Positions 7,459 through 15,118 of a stretch of 25,847 nucleotides of DNA are shown piece after piece; the first letter of the stretch is position 1; the number at the start of each line of letters is the position of its first letter. The translations under genes were made by a program, and so were the position numbers. Source of the DNA: an uncultured Tissierellia bacterium (GTDB lineage: Bacteria; Bacillota; Clostridia; Tissierellales; Peptoniphilaceae); NCBI GenBank assembly GCA_902489375.1, contig CABTZP010000003.1, positions 1 through 25,847 of the forward strand, written 5' to 3'. The notes under the pieces were generated by a model. That model worked only from the letters and a program-made list of their open reading frames with translations, was not told where the DNA came from and did no database searches.

Positions 7459-8152
7459 AAGAGAAAAAAAGAAAATGAAGATGAGGATGGGTCTTTTTCT
7501 GGCCCTTGTCCTCATCCTTTTTTTTCTTTTGGACCGATTTGGCTTTCTTCCCGAGAAGACCTATTCCGCTGAAGACTTCAACCTTCCCTTCGAAAATAGC
7601 AATTCGGATTTTAATCAAAATGGAAAAGATGACTATCTTGATCTTTTAGAAGGGGCGAAAAAGGATGCCCGAAATCACCCTACGTATGACGGTTCTTATT
7701 ATTCCACCGCCTATCCCCCGGACAATATCGGCGTCTGCACCGATTTGGTCTGGAGGGCTTTTCGGGAAGCCGGCCTTTCTTTACGGGACATGGTCGATCA
7801 GGATATTCAAAACCATCCTGAGGCTTATCCTACGATTTCATCCCGGGATCCCAATATTGATTTTCGGCGGGTAAAAAATCTTCGCCTCTTTTTTGCTCGC
7901 TATGGAAAGTCTCTGTCCACGGATATTGATGATCGGGAAGCCTGGCAGAGCGGAGACATTGTCATTTTCCAAGGGGATAAACATATCGGCGTGATTTCCG
8001 ACTTGAGAAATAAAAAAGGTCAGGCCTACCTTCTTCACAATGGCGGTCAGCCTAAGCGAGAAGAGGATTACTTTAAAAGAGATCACCCCACAGAGCACTT
8101 TCGAGTGGATTTTGAAAAGCTGAGGGAGGCGGGGCTTTTGATCCCGTTTTAA
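7445..8152 (+). CDS. DUF1287 protein, membrane-anchored NlpC/P60-like cysteine peptidase/amidase fold
   Basis: A 235-residue protein: a basic N-terminus, one hydrophobic helix (about residues 16-29, MGLFLALVLILFFLLD with slight extension) and an exported domain. The domain has the DUF1287 pattern IGVCTDLVWRAFREAG (C98 as putative nucleophile), DPNIDFRRVKNLRLFF, GDIVIF (169-174), H180-IGVISD and the late His in LLHNGG (H198). This resembles the Cys-His arrangement of NlpC/P60-like papain-fold amidases, so a role on cell-wall peptide or lipid is plausible but unproven. Start choice: ATG 7445 overlaps the HD gene and has AAGGA 12 bases upstream. Met codons at 7475 and 7481 are alternatives that would still keep the whole helix. 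Confidence 0.82.
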   Translation: MRRNKREKKKMKMRMGLFLALVLILFFLLDRFGFLPEKTYSAEDFNLPFENSNSDFNQNGKDDYLDLLEGAKKDARNHPTYDGSYYSTAYPPDNIGVCTDLVWRAFREAGLSLRDMVDQDIQNHPEAYPTISSRDPNIDFRRVKNLRLFFARYGKSLSTDIDDREAWQSGDIVIFQGDKHIGVISDLRNKKGQAYLLHNGGQPKREEDYFKRDHPTEHFRVDFEKLREAGLLIPF

Positions 8153-8157
8153 AAAAA

Positions 8158-8217
8158 TTTTTGGAAAGCCGGATAGGGTGAAGCAGCTCTTTATATGTGG
8201 AGCGCTATCCGGTTTCC
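8158..8217 (-). terminator. Large inverted repeat, likely terminator for the minus-strand HD gene
   Basis: GGAAAGCCGGATAG (8163-8176) pairs with CTATCCGGTTTCC (8205-8217): 13 bp with one bulged G at 8168. The 28-base loop has an inner GCTC/GAGC pairing. On the minus strand it is followed by AAAAA then seven Ts (8157-8151). It sits between convergent genes. On the + strand there is no T-run after it, so it probably serves the minus-strand operon. The long loop is unusual for a simple terminator. Confidence 0.45.
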
Positions 8218-8288
8218 AGCGTCGAGCTTTTGAATTTGGCAGAGCAAAAAATATAGCAGTAGAGGGGGTAGAGCAAAAATCGGGCCCT

Positions 8289-8873
8289 TTATTCTTTTTC
8301 CATTTGCGCCTGAATCAGTTCTTCGCTCTCTTTCATGGCTTCCAGCGTCTGGGTCAAAAGTTCATCAAGCGCCCAGCCCAGCCTCTCTGCACCGACGGAA
8401 ATAATATCACGGCTGCATCCTGCCGCGAACTTGCGATCCTTAAACTTCTTTTTCAGACTGGACAGTTTCATATCCTGGCAGCTTTTGCTGGGCCGCATTT
8501 TCGCCGCCGCACCAATCAAGCCGGTTAGCTCATCCACCGCAAAAAGAACCTTTTCCATGGGGTGGGTCGGTTCTACGTCGGAACATATTCCATAGCCATG
8601 AGAGCAGACCGCATGAATGAGATCTTCATCAAAACCGGCCTCATTCAAGAGCTCCGGCGCTTTTTTGCAGTGTTCATCCGGCCACATCTCAAAGTCTACA
8701 TCGTGCAAAAGACCAACAGCTGCCCAAAAATCTGCCTCGTCATGGTAACCCAGCTTTTCAGCAAACCAGCGCATGACGGCTTCTACGGTAAGGGCGTGCT
8801 GGATATGGAAAGGCTCATGATTGTACTTTTTCAAAGTATCCATTGCTCTTTCTCGATCGATGGTTGCGCTCAT
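8289..8873 (-). CDS. HD-domain protein (HDIG-type predicted phosphohydrolase)
   Basis: A 194-residue HD-superfamily protein. Metal-site candidates are H26 in FHIQHAL, H57-D58 in LLHDVDFEMWP, H92 in VCSHGYG and D114 in FAVDELTG. The stretch PTHPMEKVLFAVDELTGLIG with the following KMRPSKS and KKFKDRKFAAGCSRD is characteristic of a conserved, uncharacterised HD family; substrate unknown. The start is fixed by AGGAGG six bases upstream. It lies 40 bases downstream of cyuA on the same strand and is probably the last gene of that operon. It is distinct from the YfbR-like HD gene at 6859. Confidence 0.85.
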   Translation of the reverse strand: MSATIDRERAMDTLKKYNHEPFHIQHALTVEAVMRWFAEKLGYHDEADFWAAVGLLHDVDFEMWPDEHCKKAPELLNEAGFDEDLIHAVCSHGYGICSDVEPTHPMEKVLFAVDELTGLIGAAAKMRPSKSCQDMKLSSLKKKFKDRKFAAGCSRDIISVGAERLGWALDELLTQTLEAMKESEELIQAQMEKE

Positions 8874-8913
8874 CGGAAACCTCCTATGTTCCTAGTTTTG
8901 GGCTGAAACAGAT

Positions 8914-10194
8914 TTATCTCTCTTTTCGTGCGGCCGGAAGATCTTCTTGATTGATGCGCATCATCTCATCCAAAATGACCTCGTCGGTGGCGTGCATCCC
9001 CTGGTTAGCCATTTTCCCATAGGCTCGGATGGTATCGTCCACGTTCACCCCAACCAGGCCATCGCCCGGGTGAAAGGATTTTCCTCGTTTCGCCTGATCA
9101 TAGGCCCGATAGGCCGAGGAAAGAGAGGCGCCAATTTTTGCCGCGCAGGAAGCTTTCGCCCCGTCACAGACCATTCCCGAAGTCACGGCCAGCGCATTTT
9201 CCGTTGTTTCGGCGACGATTTTCTCCGAGGCACCTTCTAAAAAAGCGATGCCCGCAGCGGCTGAAGCCGCCGCGGAAACCGCTCCGCAGTAAGCAGAAAG
9301 CCTTCCGATACAGGATTTTTGATATTCTGCCAGGAGGTTGGCAAAGATCAGCGCCCGATCCAGGTCCTCTCTCGGTGCGTCGATATTTTTCGCCCGGCGA
9401 ATAATCGGAAGAGAAACTGTCAGCCCCTGGTTTCCCGATCCCGAATTGATGACAACAGGCATTTCACAGCCGCTCATCCGCGCGTCGGAACCGGCGGCGG
9501 CAAAGGCGATTTCCTGATTTTCAACGTTTCCCGTATCAAAGAAAGTCCGACCAACGCCGGCTCCCCAGTCATTTTTGAGCCCTTCCTTGGCAATGGCGGT
9601 ATTAAGCTCAATTTCTTTATCCAAAATGTCCTGGAGGGGGCTATAGTCTACAGATTTTGCGTATTCATAGATCTCATGGAAAGAGAAATTGATCTTTTGC
9701 TCTTCTCGCTCCTTGTCATCGATGTCAAGGAGGATTTCACCATCCTTTTCAATGCGGGTGATGTTGGTGTGTTCGTGATGGATGACGACGCGGACACTTC
9801 CGCCCTCCTGATCCTTCATCCGGGTGTCAATAAAAAGACCGGGGATTTCGGGATCGTGCTCAACTTGACAGACACCGGCTTCCCAGGCTTTTTTCGCTTT
9901 TTCCACATCTTGAGGGGTAACCGATTCGAGGACTTCCAGCTCTTTTTTAGGATTTCCGGCAATGGCGCCGAGGAGGGTGGAGATCTCAATACCAATGAGC
10001 CCTCCGGAATTTGGGACAACCACCGACCGGGCGTTTTTAATCATATTGCCCGAACATCGGACAAGAATTTCAGTTGGCTCGCTCCCTAAGACTTCTTTTG
10101 CTTTTGCCGCCGCATAAGCCAGGGCAATCGGCTCCGTACAGCCGAAGGCAGGGAGCATTTCTCTTTTCAGAAGATCCATATACTGATCAGCCAT
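8914..10194 (-). CDS. cyuA: CyuA-type L-cysteine desulfidase (UPF0597 / YhaM family)
   Basis: A 426-residue iron-sulfur enzyme of the family that converts L-cysteine to pyruvate, ammonia and sulfide (CdsB of methanogens, CyuA/YhaM of enterics); it is related to the [4Fe-4S] serine dehydratases. Visible cluster-type cysteines: the FGCTEP motif near the N-terminus, then SCIGRLSAYCGAVSAA (about residues 294-309) and GMVCDGAKASCAAKIG (340-355). SGSGNQGLTVSLP is another family signature. Two ATGs lie in tandem; I prefer the second (10194), because AAGGAGG is only one base from the first and four from the second. It is third in the minus-strand operon after the dehydrogenase. The oxygen-labile cluster fits an anaerobic host. 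Cysteine as substrate is inferred from family; a serine-like substrate is possible. Confidence 0.88.
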   Translation of the reverse strand: MADQYMDLLKREMLPAFGCTEPIALAYAAAKAKEVLGSEPTEILVRCSGNMIKNARSVVVPNSGGLIGIEISTLLGAIAGNPKKELEVLESVTPQDVEKAKKAWEAGVCQVEHDPEIPGLFIDTRMKDQEGGSVRVVIHHEHTNITRIEKDGEILLDIDDKEREEQKINFSFHEIYEYAKSVDYSPLQDILDKEIELNTAIAKEGLKNDWGAGVGRTFFDTGNVENQEIAFAAAGSDARMSGCEMPVVINSGSGNQGLTVSLPIIRRAKNIDAPREDLDRALIFANLLAEYQKSCIGRLSAYCGAVSAAASAAAGIAFLEGASEKIVAETTENALAVTSGMVCDGAKASCAAKIGASLSSAYRAYDQAKRGKSFHPGDGLVGVNVDDTIRAYGKMANQGMHATDEVILDEMMRINQEDLPAARKER

Positions 10195-10271
10195 CATTCC
10201 TCCTTTTTTGTTCTTTTCTTTTAGCTAGGGTGATTGATTTCGTTCAGGGAAAACCGTAATAGGTCAATAGA

Positions 10272-11219
10272 TTAAAGCAGGCCCTTAAATTTCATGATAT
10301 GGATAATCCCGTCGTTCATGTATTCTGCAAGCTCATCATGGGATTTTCCTGTCTCCGCCGGACGCTGGCTCATGGCTTCGATGACCCCTTCCTGGCCTTT
10401 TTCGGCGTATCCTTCGGGAAACTTTGCCTCGGTATTCATGGTTGAAAGGACGTTTTCCAGGGATGGCCCAATTTTTTCTAAGAGGCCTTTAAAACCCTGA
10501 GGTCCTCCGCCGACCTCATTGGTCAGGTGAGGACCGATGATTCCCCAGCGGATGCCCACGGAATTGGAGATCGCCTGATCCACATCGGCGACCGAGCAGA
10601 CGCCTTGTTCCACAAGGTCATAGGCCTCTCTCATCACGGCGGACTGGATCCGGTTTCCGATAAAGCCAGGTACTTCCTTATTTAAAACGACCGGCGTTTT
10701 TCCCACCTGCGTATAAAGGTCCTTGGCAATTTTTACCGCCGCATCGGAAGTATCTCTGCCGCGAACAATCTCCACCAAAGGAAGAAGGTAGACGGGGTTA
10801 TAGGGATGTCCAATGAGAAAACGCTCTTTATATTTCGCCTGGCAAGACATTTCGGTCATTAAAAGACCTGAGGTCGATGAGGCAATGACAGTTTCCGGAG
10901 AAAGGATCGATTCAAAGAGCGCAAAAACCTCTTGTTTTTTCTCGAGGATTTCCGGCGTGGATTCCTGGACAAAATCAGCCCCTTCCAAAGCTTCTTTGGC
11001 GTCGGTCGTAAAGCGGGCATTTTTTATTGCTTCCAGGGCCTTATCCTTTGTCGTTAATCCCTTTTTTTCAAGGTAGGAAAAAATTTCACTCATTTTTTTC
11101 TGTGCTTTTTCACTGGATGACTGGCGGGTGTTGTAGAGAGTAACGGAATGTCCCCCTTGAAGAAAAACAACCGCCCAGGCCAGGCCGATGGTACCGGCCC
11201 CATAGCAAGTAATTTTCAT
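10272..11219 (-). CDS. 3-hydroxyacyl-CoA dehydrogenase-like NAD-dependent oxidoreductase
   Basis: A 315-residue soluble NAD(P)-dependent dehydrogenase of the 3-hydroxyacyl-CoA dehydrogenase superfamily. It begins with a Rossmann GxGxxG motif (G7-A-G9-T-I-G12) and shows ESTPEILEKKQEVF (86-99), IASSTSGL (112-119), the catalytic HPYNP (H138) and NKEVPGFIGNRIQ, then the helical C-terminal domain. Its length and HPxNP context fit the subgroup holding carnitine dehydrogenase, L-gulonate 3-dehydrogenase and lambda-crystallin as well as short hydroxybutyryl-CoA enzymes, so the substrate is a beta-hydroxy acid or its CoA ester. AAAGGAAAG precedes the ATG by about five bases. No thiolase, crotonase or acyl-CoA gene is nearby, which argues against a classical butyrate pathway role. 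Confidence 0.85.
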   Translation of the reverse strand: MKITCYGAGTIGLAWAVVFLQGGHSVTLYNTRQSSSEKAQKKMSEIFSYLEKKGLTTKDKALEAIKNARFTTDAKEALEGADFVQESTPEILEKKQEVFALFESILSPETVIASSTSGLLMTEMSCQAKYKERFLIGHPYNPVYLLPLVEIVRGRDTSDAAVKIAKDLYTQVGKTPVVLNKEVPGFIGNRIQSAVMREAYDLVEQGVCSVADVDQAISNSVGIRWGIIGPHLTNEVGGGPQGFKGLLEKIGPSLENVLSTMNTEAKFPEGYAEKGQEGVIEAMSQRPAETGKSHDELAEYMNDGIIHIMKFKGLL

Positions 11220-11291
11220 TTGATCTTTCCTTTCTTTATTGATTACAAGTTTTCTTGATCAATCGGTTTGATTTCTTTCTTCTTTGCCCGC

Positions 11292-12368
11292 TTAAATGGA
11301 TAGGAAAAGAGCATTAAAACCGGGGGCGTCGTCACTGGGCCTGCTGGGCTTCGCGGGTTCTGGTTCGTAAACCATTTTTAAAAATCGTTCGAAAAGCAGC
11401 CGATAATTATCCGGCTCATCATAGGCGCCCATCATATGATCGCTCTTGGCAAAGCAGTAATAGAGCTTTTGATTTCCCTTGGCCGATTGATAGGTTGACT
11501 TGACCCGGTCCGGAGGGACAATGCGGTCCTTCGCACAGGAAATAAAAAGGCGAGGGACGGCGGTTTTTGCTGTTTGCTCCCTTAAATTCGCGGATCGGAA
11601 CTGAAAACCAAATCGCATATTGGACATAAACGAACCCATTTCCGCGGAGAACCGAGCAAAGCTATCGCTAAAGCCGTAATTGGTCTTCATCAGATCTACG
11701 GTTCGGGCGTATGGATCAACCAGCGGACAGTCTAAGATGTAAAAATCGACTTTTTCTCCCTGAGAAATAGAGGAATAAATTCCGGCGGCTTCGCCCCCAA
11801 CCGATGCCCCCCAGATGCCAATATGCTCATAACCTTCTTTTTTTACCGTTTTGACCACGGTATCCAGGTCGCGGGTCTCCAGAACACCAAAGGTTTTGAC
11901 ATTGCTGTCATTTTGATAGGTCCCTCGCATATCAAAGGCAAAGCAGTCCCAGCCTTCATCTAGAAAGATTTTCATCGGTCCGAAGCTAAAACGCGCATCG
12001 CCGTCACGGCAATGACAAAGGATGATGGCGCCTTTTACTTCACGCCGATTGCTGGTTTTGGCCTGGTAATAGGGAAAGGTATTCCCATCTTCGGCGGTGA
12101 GCCTTCCCCGGTTTTGGAAAGGATACGATGCTAGGAATTGTTCCATGTCATAGTTATAATCATCACGATAGATTTCATTTAATTTGGAATTGGAAATTTT
12201 TTCAGGCGTCCCATAGGGCTGAGAATACCCCTCGGTTACCTGCCATCCTAGCCAAAGACAGAAGCTGAAAAAAACGACAAAGAAGGCTACGACGATGGTG
12301 ACCAGAATGATCGAATACCGTTGAACCATTCCATTTTCTTTTTGGCGGATGATTTTTTTATTGGCCAT
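11292..12368 (-). CDS. Membrane-anchored alpha/beta hydrolase
   Basis: A 358-residue protein with a basic N-terminus, one membrane helix (about residues 18-42) and an extracytoplasmic alpha/beta-hydrolase domain. The catalytic triad is visible: nucleophile S189 in GASVGG, D281 in AKDRIVPP and H311 in SDHMMG. The fold resembles BAAT/FrsA-like or DUF1749-type esterases; the substrate is unknown. The Shine-Dalgarno site is distant (AAGGAG 13 bases upstream), but an internal Met at residue 14 has no site at all. It is the first gene behind the promoter at 12454-12482, followed by the dehydrogenase (72-base gap), cyuA and the HD gene. The C-terminal ~25 residues are Pro-rich and probably flexible. 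Confidence 0.85.
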   Translation of the reverse strand: MANKKIIRQKENGMVQRYSIILVTIVVAFFVVFFSFCLWLGWQVTEGYSQPYGTPEKISNSKLNEIYRDDYNYDMEQFLASYPFQNRGRLTAEDGNTFPYYQAKTSNRREVKGAIILCHCRDGDARFSFGPMKIFLDEGWDCFAFDMRGTYQNDSNVKTFGVLETRDLDTVVKTVKKEGYEHIGIWGASVGGEAAGIYSSISQGEKVDFYILDCPLVDPYARTVDLMKTNYGFSDSFARFSAEMGSFMSNMRFGFQFRSANLREQTAKTAVPRLFISCAKDRIVPPDRVKSTYQSAKGNQKLYYCFAKSDHMMGAYDEPDNYRLLFERFLKMVYEPEPAKPSRPSDDAPGFNALFLSI

Positions 12369-12453
12369 CTTTCTCTCTTCGCTCCTTTACTCTAAAGAGG
12401 ATTTTTTCAGCCAAAGGCGAAAATTAATAAATAATGAAATGAGATTTATAAAA

Positions 12454-12482
12454 ATTATAAAATAAGGGGGAGGGAACGTCAA
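12454..12482 (-). promoter_or_regulatory. Sigma-A-type promoter for the hydrolase-dehydrogenase-cyuA-HD operon
   Basis: Read on the minus strand: TTGACG (12482-12477), a 17-base spacer, and a perfect TATAAT (12459-12454). This is the best promoter in the window. It would start RNA near 12447, about 78 bases before the hydrolase ATG. The downstream leader is very A/T-rich and shows no riboswitch motif. Confidence 0.75.
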
Positions 12483-12517
12483 TGAAACCGAAAACACCAA
12501 AGAGGCCGGAAGGGAGC

Positions 12518-12546
12518 AAAAAAAAACAGCTGCTCCAAGGAGCAGC
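12518..12546 (-). terminator. Terminator of the 52-residue small-protein gene
   Basis: On the minus strand an 8-bp perfect stem GCTGCTCC/GGAGCAGC (12546-12539 with 12536-12529) has a two-base loop and is followed, after CTG-type closure, by nine Ts (12526-12518). It is 15 bases past the stop codon of the small gene, just upstream of the next operon promoter. Confidence 0.9.
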
Positions 12547-12560
12547 CGCTTCTCTTTTGA

Positions 12561-12719
12561 CTAGCAATGTTCTTTTTCAGAACGATCCTGCTTGTCGTTA
12601 GGGTCATTATTTGCGTTGTTGGTGACCACTTCGTTCCCATCGCTATGGGGGTTGTTGTTGATGATTTCGTTATTTTCGTTGATATCATGATCTTGTCTGC
12701 TGCAGCAATTTTTAGCCAT
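12561..12719 (-). CDS. Small Asn-rich protein, 52 residues, unknown
   Basis: A complete small gene not long enough for most ORF cut-offs. AAGGAGG (12733-12727) lies 7 bases before the ATG, and a strong terminator follows the TAG stop. The product begins MAKNCCSRQDHDINENNE, continues through Asn/Asp-rich sequence (about 12 Asn in 52 residues) and ends DRSEKEHC. Three cysteines (residues 5, 6 and 52) sit at the two ends. It is highly hydrophilic with no membrane segment or signal peptide, and is probably intrinsically disordered. I do not recognise a family. The good ribosome site, in-frame ATG and immediate terminator argue it is truly expressed, probably as a single-gene unit. A metal- or thiol-linked role is only a guess from the terminal cysteines. 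Confidence 0.75.
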   Translation of the reverse strand: MAKNCCSRQDHDINENNEIINNNPHSDGNEVVTNNANNDPNDKQDRSEKEHC

Positions 12720-12920
12720 TTTTTAGCCTCCTTAATTTATGAAGAGAAAAACCATTTCAAACAGAAGAGAGCCGGTCCTGGAAAACACGGATAACCGCAA
12801 TGAACCCCAAGCTTCTATGGCTCATCTCCTATCTCCTCTCCTTCTATACCCGCAATTTGTAAATCTACTCGTTTTCCTTTTATTTCGATTTTTTTTGTCA
12901 ACTGTCAGCTGAAGCGCTCT

Positions 12921-13703
12921 TCATTTTTTATTTTTTCGGTAGTCTTCCATCACTAGGCGGAAAATTTCACTGGATGTGGGCGGAGCGTATGTGATGGCAT
13001 TGGCACCGGCTTCAATGGTTTCCTCAATGCTTTCTTCGGTGTGGCCGCCGGTGGCGATAATGGGAAAGTTGGGGCCTAGCTTCTGTCGGACCTTTTTCAC
13101 AATTTCATTCGTGTTCTTTCCCGAGGTGACATTAATAATTTCGGCCCCAGCCTTTACCTTTCCCATAATATCGTTCTCTTCGGAATAGATGCTGGCAACG
13201 ATCGGAATGTCGATCGTTTTCGCGATTAAGCGGATGTCTTCGTTTTGCATGGGGGCGTTCACCACAACCCCATAAGAGCCCAAAAGCTCGGCTAAAAAGC
13301 CCAGGATAACGGATCGGTATCCATAGGTCGTTCCTCCGCCGATTCCGGAGAAGACTGGGACGGAAGCCGCTTCAATCGTCGCCTGCATGATGGAAGATTC
13401 CGGGGTAAAGGGATAGACGGCGAAAATCGCATCGGCGTTGTTATTGCGAATAATGGCAAGGTCGGTGGTAAAAAGAAGGGATTTGATGCGCCGCCCCATG
13501 ATCATAATGCCGGAAGCCTGGTAAATGATTTCCGGAACCAGCACACAGCGATGATGGAGTTTATTTTGGATCACTGGGATTGTTTTGGATCCCTGGATAA
13601 TTCCGTCTTCTTTTTTGTTAAAGTGAAAGTTGCGGTCACGGTCGTATTCTTCGACAATTCCTTGGAGGTTGCCGATAATATTAATGAGAAGATCTCGATC
13701 CAT
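12921..13703 (-). CDS. TIM-barrel protein of unknown function
   Basis: A 260-residue soluble protein predicted to form a (beta/alpha)8 barrel. Strand-like segments alternate with helices: DAIFAVYPF, VPVFSGIGGGTTYG, YGVVVNAPM, IPIVASIYS, AEIINVTSG, FPIIATGGHTEESIEETIEAGANAITYAPP. The last resembles the Gly-rich phosphate-binding end of NanE/PdxS/indole-glycerol-phosphate-synthase-like barrels, suggesting a phosphorylated ligand; the reaction is unknown. The open frame starts 12 codons earlier inside the preceding gene, but GGAGG five bases before the Met at 13703 fixes this start. It is 14 bases downstream of the EFR1 redox gene on the same strand, so the two are co-transcribed. Confidence 0.75.
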   Translation of the reverse strand: MDRDLLINIIGNLQGIVEEYDRDRNFHFNKKEDGIIQGSKTIPVIQNKLHHRCVLVPEIIYQASGIMIMGRRIKSLLFTTDLAIIRNNNADAIFAVYPFTPESSIMQATIEAASVPVFSGIGGGTTYGYRSVILGFLAELLGSYGVVVNAPMQNEDIRLIAKTIDIPIVASIYSEENDIMGKVKAGAEIINVTSGKNTNEIVKKVRQKLGPNFPIIATGGHTEESIEETIEAGANAITYAPPTSSEIFRLVMEDYRKNKK

Positions 13704-13717
13704 GAGGGCCTCCGGAG

Positions 13718-14566
13718 TTAAAAGTGGTTCGTGGTGCAATAGTAAAACTTAGAGTTCTTTTGAGCGGAAGCCTGCCTTTTGAGCATACGGATATGCGAAA
13801 GGAAGTCAACATCGTCAAAATATTTGGCTTCATGGGGGCAGGAACGGACGCAGGCCTGGCATTTAATGCAGGTTCCTACGATTTCTGAGGGACGCTGGGG
13901 GTTAATTATTCCCATGGGGCAGACGGAAGCGCAGATTCCGCAGCGGGTGCAAAGATCCATGTGGGTTTTGGGATGGGCTTTGAGGAATTTTGCCGGGCTC
14001 CCATCTTCCTTTTTCGGGGAATAATAAGTAAGATCCGACATATGCCCATCCACCTTGATGGAAGGCAGGACTCGGATATCGTCGGTATCAAAAAGAATCT
14101 TTTCCGTCTTATCCCCGAAGGTGGCGATATGATCTTGATCTAAATTATCCGGCCGGCCCACCCCAATGTCATCGGAAAAGGCATGACGGGAAACAATGGC
14201 ACAGGCCGAAATGGGGATAAACCGTTTTTTTTCGGCGATCATAACCATTTCCGCCAGGGCATCATCAAAGCTTCGATTTCCGAAGGTGACAATGCAGACG
14301 CAAGGGGTATTCGAACCGATAAAATCATTTTCCAGGTAAGGCATGATCTTATTCGGCAGCCGTCCGGCATAGGTGGGCATCGCAAAGATCACCAGCTCGT
14401 CCGGACCAAAAGAATGGGGCTCTTTTCGGCTTTGAGGAAGGGTAAAGTCGATTTCCGTAACGGGAACGCCCATTTTTTTAAACAGACGGTCGCTTACCAT
14501 ACGGATAATCCTTTTTGTAGAACCGGTTGGACTAAAGTAACAGAGATTGATTTGCTTCATTTTCAT
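13718..14566 (-). CDS. EFR1-type flavodoxin-ferredoxin fusion protein
   Basis: A 282-residue cytoplasmic redox protein. The N-terminal flavodoxin-like domain (residues 4-160) has the FMN phosphate loop SPTGSTKRI (12-20) and MPTYAGRLP (63-71). The C-terminal domain has two [4Fe-4S] motifs: C206-x2-C209-x2-C212-x3-C216 and C233-x2-C236-x2-C239-x3-C243. This layout is that of the EFR1 family, thought to pass electrons between FMN and ferredoxin-type clusters in anaerobes; the partner is unknown. AAGGGG sits 8 bases before the ATG. The TIM-barrel gene follows after 14 bases and is an obvious candidate partner. The gene is preceded by a bidirectional terminator, so it begins its own unit. Confidence 0.9.
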   Translation of the reverse strand: MKMKQINLCYFSPTGSTKRIIRMVSDRLFKKMGVPVTEIDFTLPQSRKEPHSFGPDELVIFAMPTYAGRLPNKIMPYLENDFIGSNTPCVCIVTFGNRSFDDALAEMVMIAEKKRFIPISACAIVSRHAFSDDIGVGRPDNLDQDHIATFGDKTEKILFDTDDIRVLPSIKVDGHMSDLTYYSPKKEDGSPAKFLKAHPKTHMDLCTRCGICASVCPMGIINPQRPSEIVGTCIKCQACVRSCPHEAKYFDDVDFLSHIRMLKRQASAQKNSKFYYCTTNHF

Positions 14567-14623
14567 GGCTTCGTCCCCTTCTCTTTTCTTCGAGGTGGTT
14601 TCATTGTACCATTCTCTTCCGGG

Positions 14624-14684
14624 GAAAAAAAAGAAAAAAAGACTGCCCCCATGTGCCTCGTGGCTTGGGGACAGTCTCTTTTTT
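14624..14684. terminator. Strong bidirectional terminator
   Basis: AGACTG (14640-14645) pairs with CAGTCT (14672-14677), extended inward by CCCCA/TGGGG across one mismatch and a GCC/GGC tip. There is a T-run on both sides: CTTTTTT on the + strand (14678-14684) and TTTTTTTCTTTTTTTT on the - strand (14639-14624). It terminates the GlsB-type gene, which ends at 14708 on the minus strand. Confidence 0.88.
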
Positions 14685-14707
14685 AAAACCTTATTTATGA
14701 AAGAGCT

Positions 14708-14959
14708 TTATTTCTTTTTCACCGCTTTTACGATGGCGAGAAAGACAACGGAACCCAAAAGGGCAACCAGGAAAGAACGGATGGAAAAGCCCTGAACACC
14801 AACCTTTCCGATTGCGGACATTATCCATCCGCCGATTACGGCTCCGATAATTCCGACAGCAATATTGGCACCGCCGCCCATGGCCGCATCCGTTCCCATG
14901 ATTTTACTGGCAATCCAGCCAGCTAAAGCGCCGACAATAATCCAAGATAACAAACCCAT
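14708..14959 (-). CDS. GlsB/YeaQ/YmgE-family membrane protein
   Basis: An 83-residue small integral membrane protein of the transglycosylase-associated (GlsB/YeaQ/YmgE) family. Three hydrophobic helices are visible, with the signature LLSWIIVGALAGWIASKIMG at residues 3-22, the Gly-rich IAVGIIGAVIGGWIMSAIG, and SFLVALLGSVVFLAIVKAVKKK at the end. Members are often induced by envelope or general stress, but the biochemical role is not known. GAGG is placed 7 bases before the ATG. The gene is single: hairpins flank it on both sides. Confidence 0.93.
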   Translation of the reverse strand: MGLLSWIIVGALAGWIASKIMGTDAAMGGGANIAVGIIGAVIGGWIMSAIGKVGVQGFSIRSFLVALLGSVVFLAIVKAVKKK

Positions 14960-15032
14960 ATAATTTCCTCATTTCTTTCTTCGGGATAAGCGAAGGGGCT
15001 GAATCCCTCCTCGCCCGTCCTCTTCAACACAT

Positions 15033-15060
15033 AAAAAAGGTCCTGATGAAATGACCTTTT
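15033..15060 (-). terminator. Terminator of the EamA transporter gene
   Basis: AAAAGGTC (15035-15042) and GACCTTTT (15053-15060) form an 8-bp stem with a 10-base loop. On the minus strand the stem runs into TTTTTTAT. It lies 60 bases beyond the EamA stop codon. Confidence 0.65.
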
Positions 15061-15118
15061 CACTCACGCTTTATATATAACCGAAAGAGCAGAAATCTAT
15101 CAGCTTTTAAAAAATTCC

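Noticed and set aside
9319..10089. Long open frame (256 codons) on the + strand
   Set aside because: It lies entirely opposite cyuA, has no ribosome site and no recognisable motif, while cyuA on the other strand has full family signatures.
12739..12906. Possible 55-residue + strand peptide upstream of the small Asn-rich gene
   Set aside because: No Shine-Dalgarno site precedes the ATG and the sequence looks like a non-coding upstream region; the minus-strand small gene explains the ribosome-site signal here.
14980..15034. Sigma-B-like promoter (GTTGAA, 15 bases, GGGATT) before the GlsB-type gene
   Set aside because: The -10 box departs from GGGWAW, the spacer is GC-rich and no other sigma-B evidence exists in the window.
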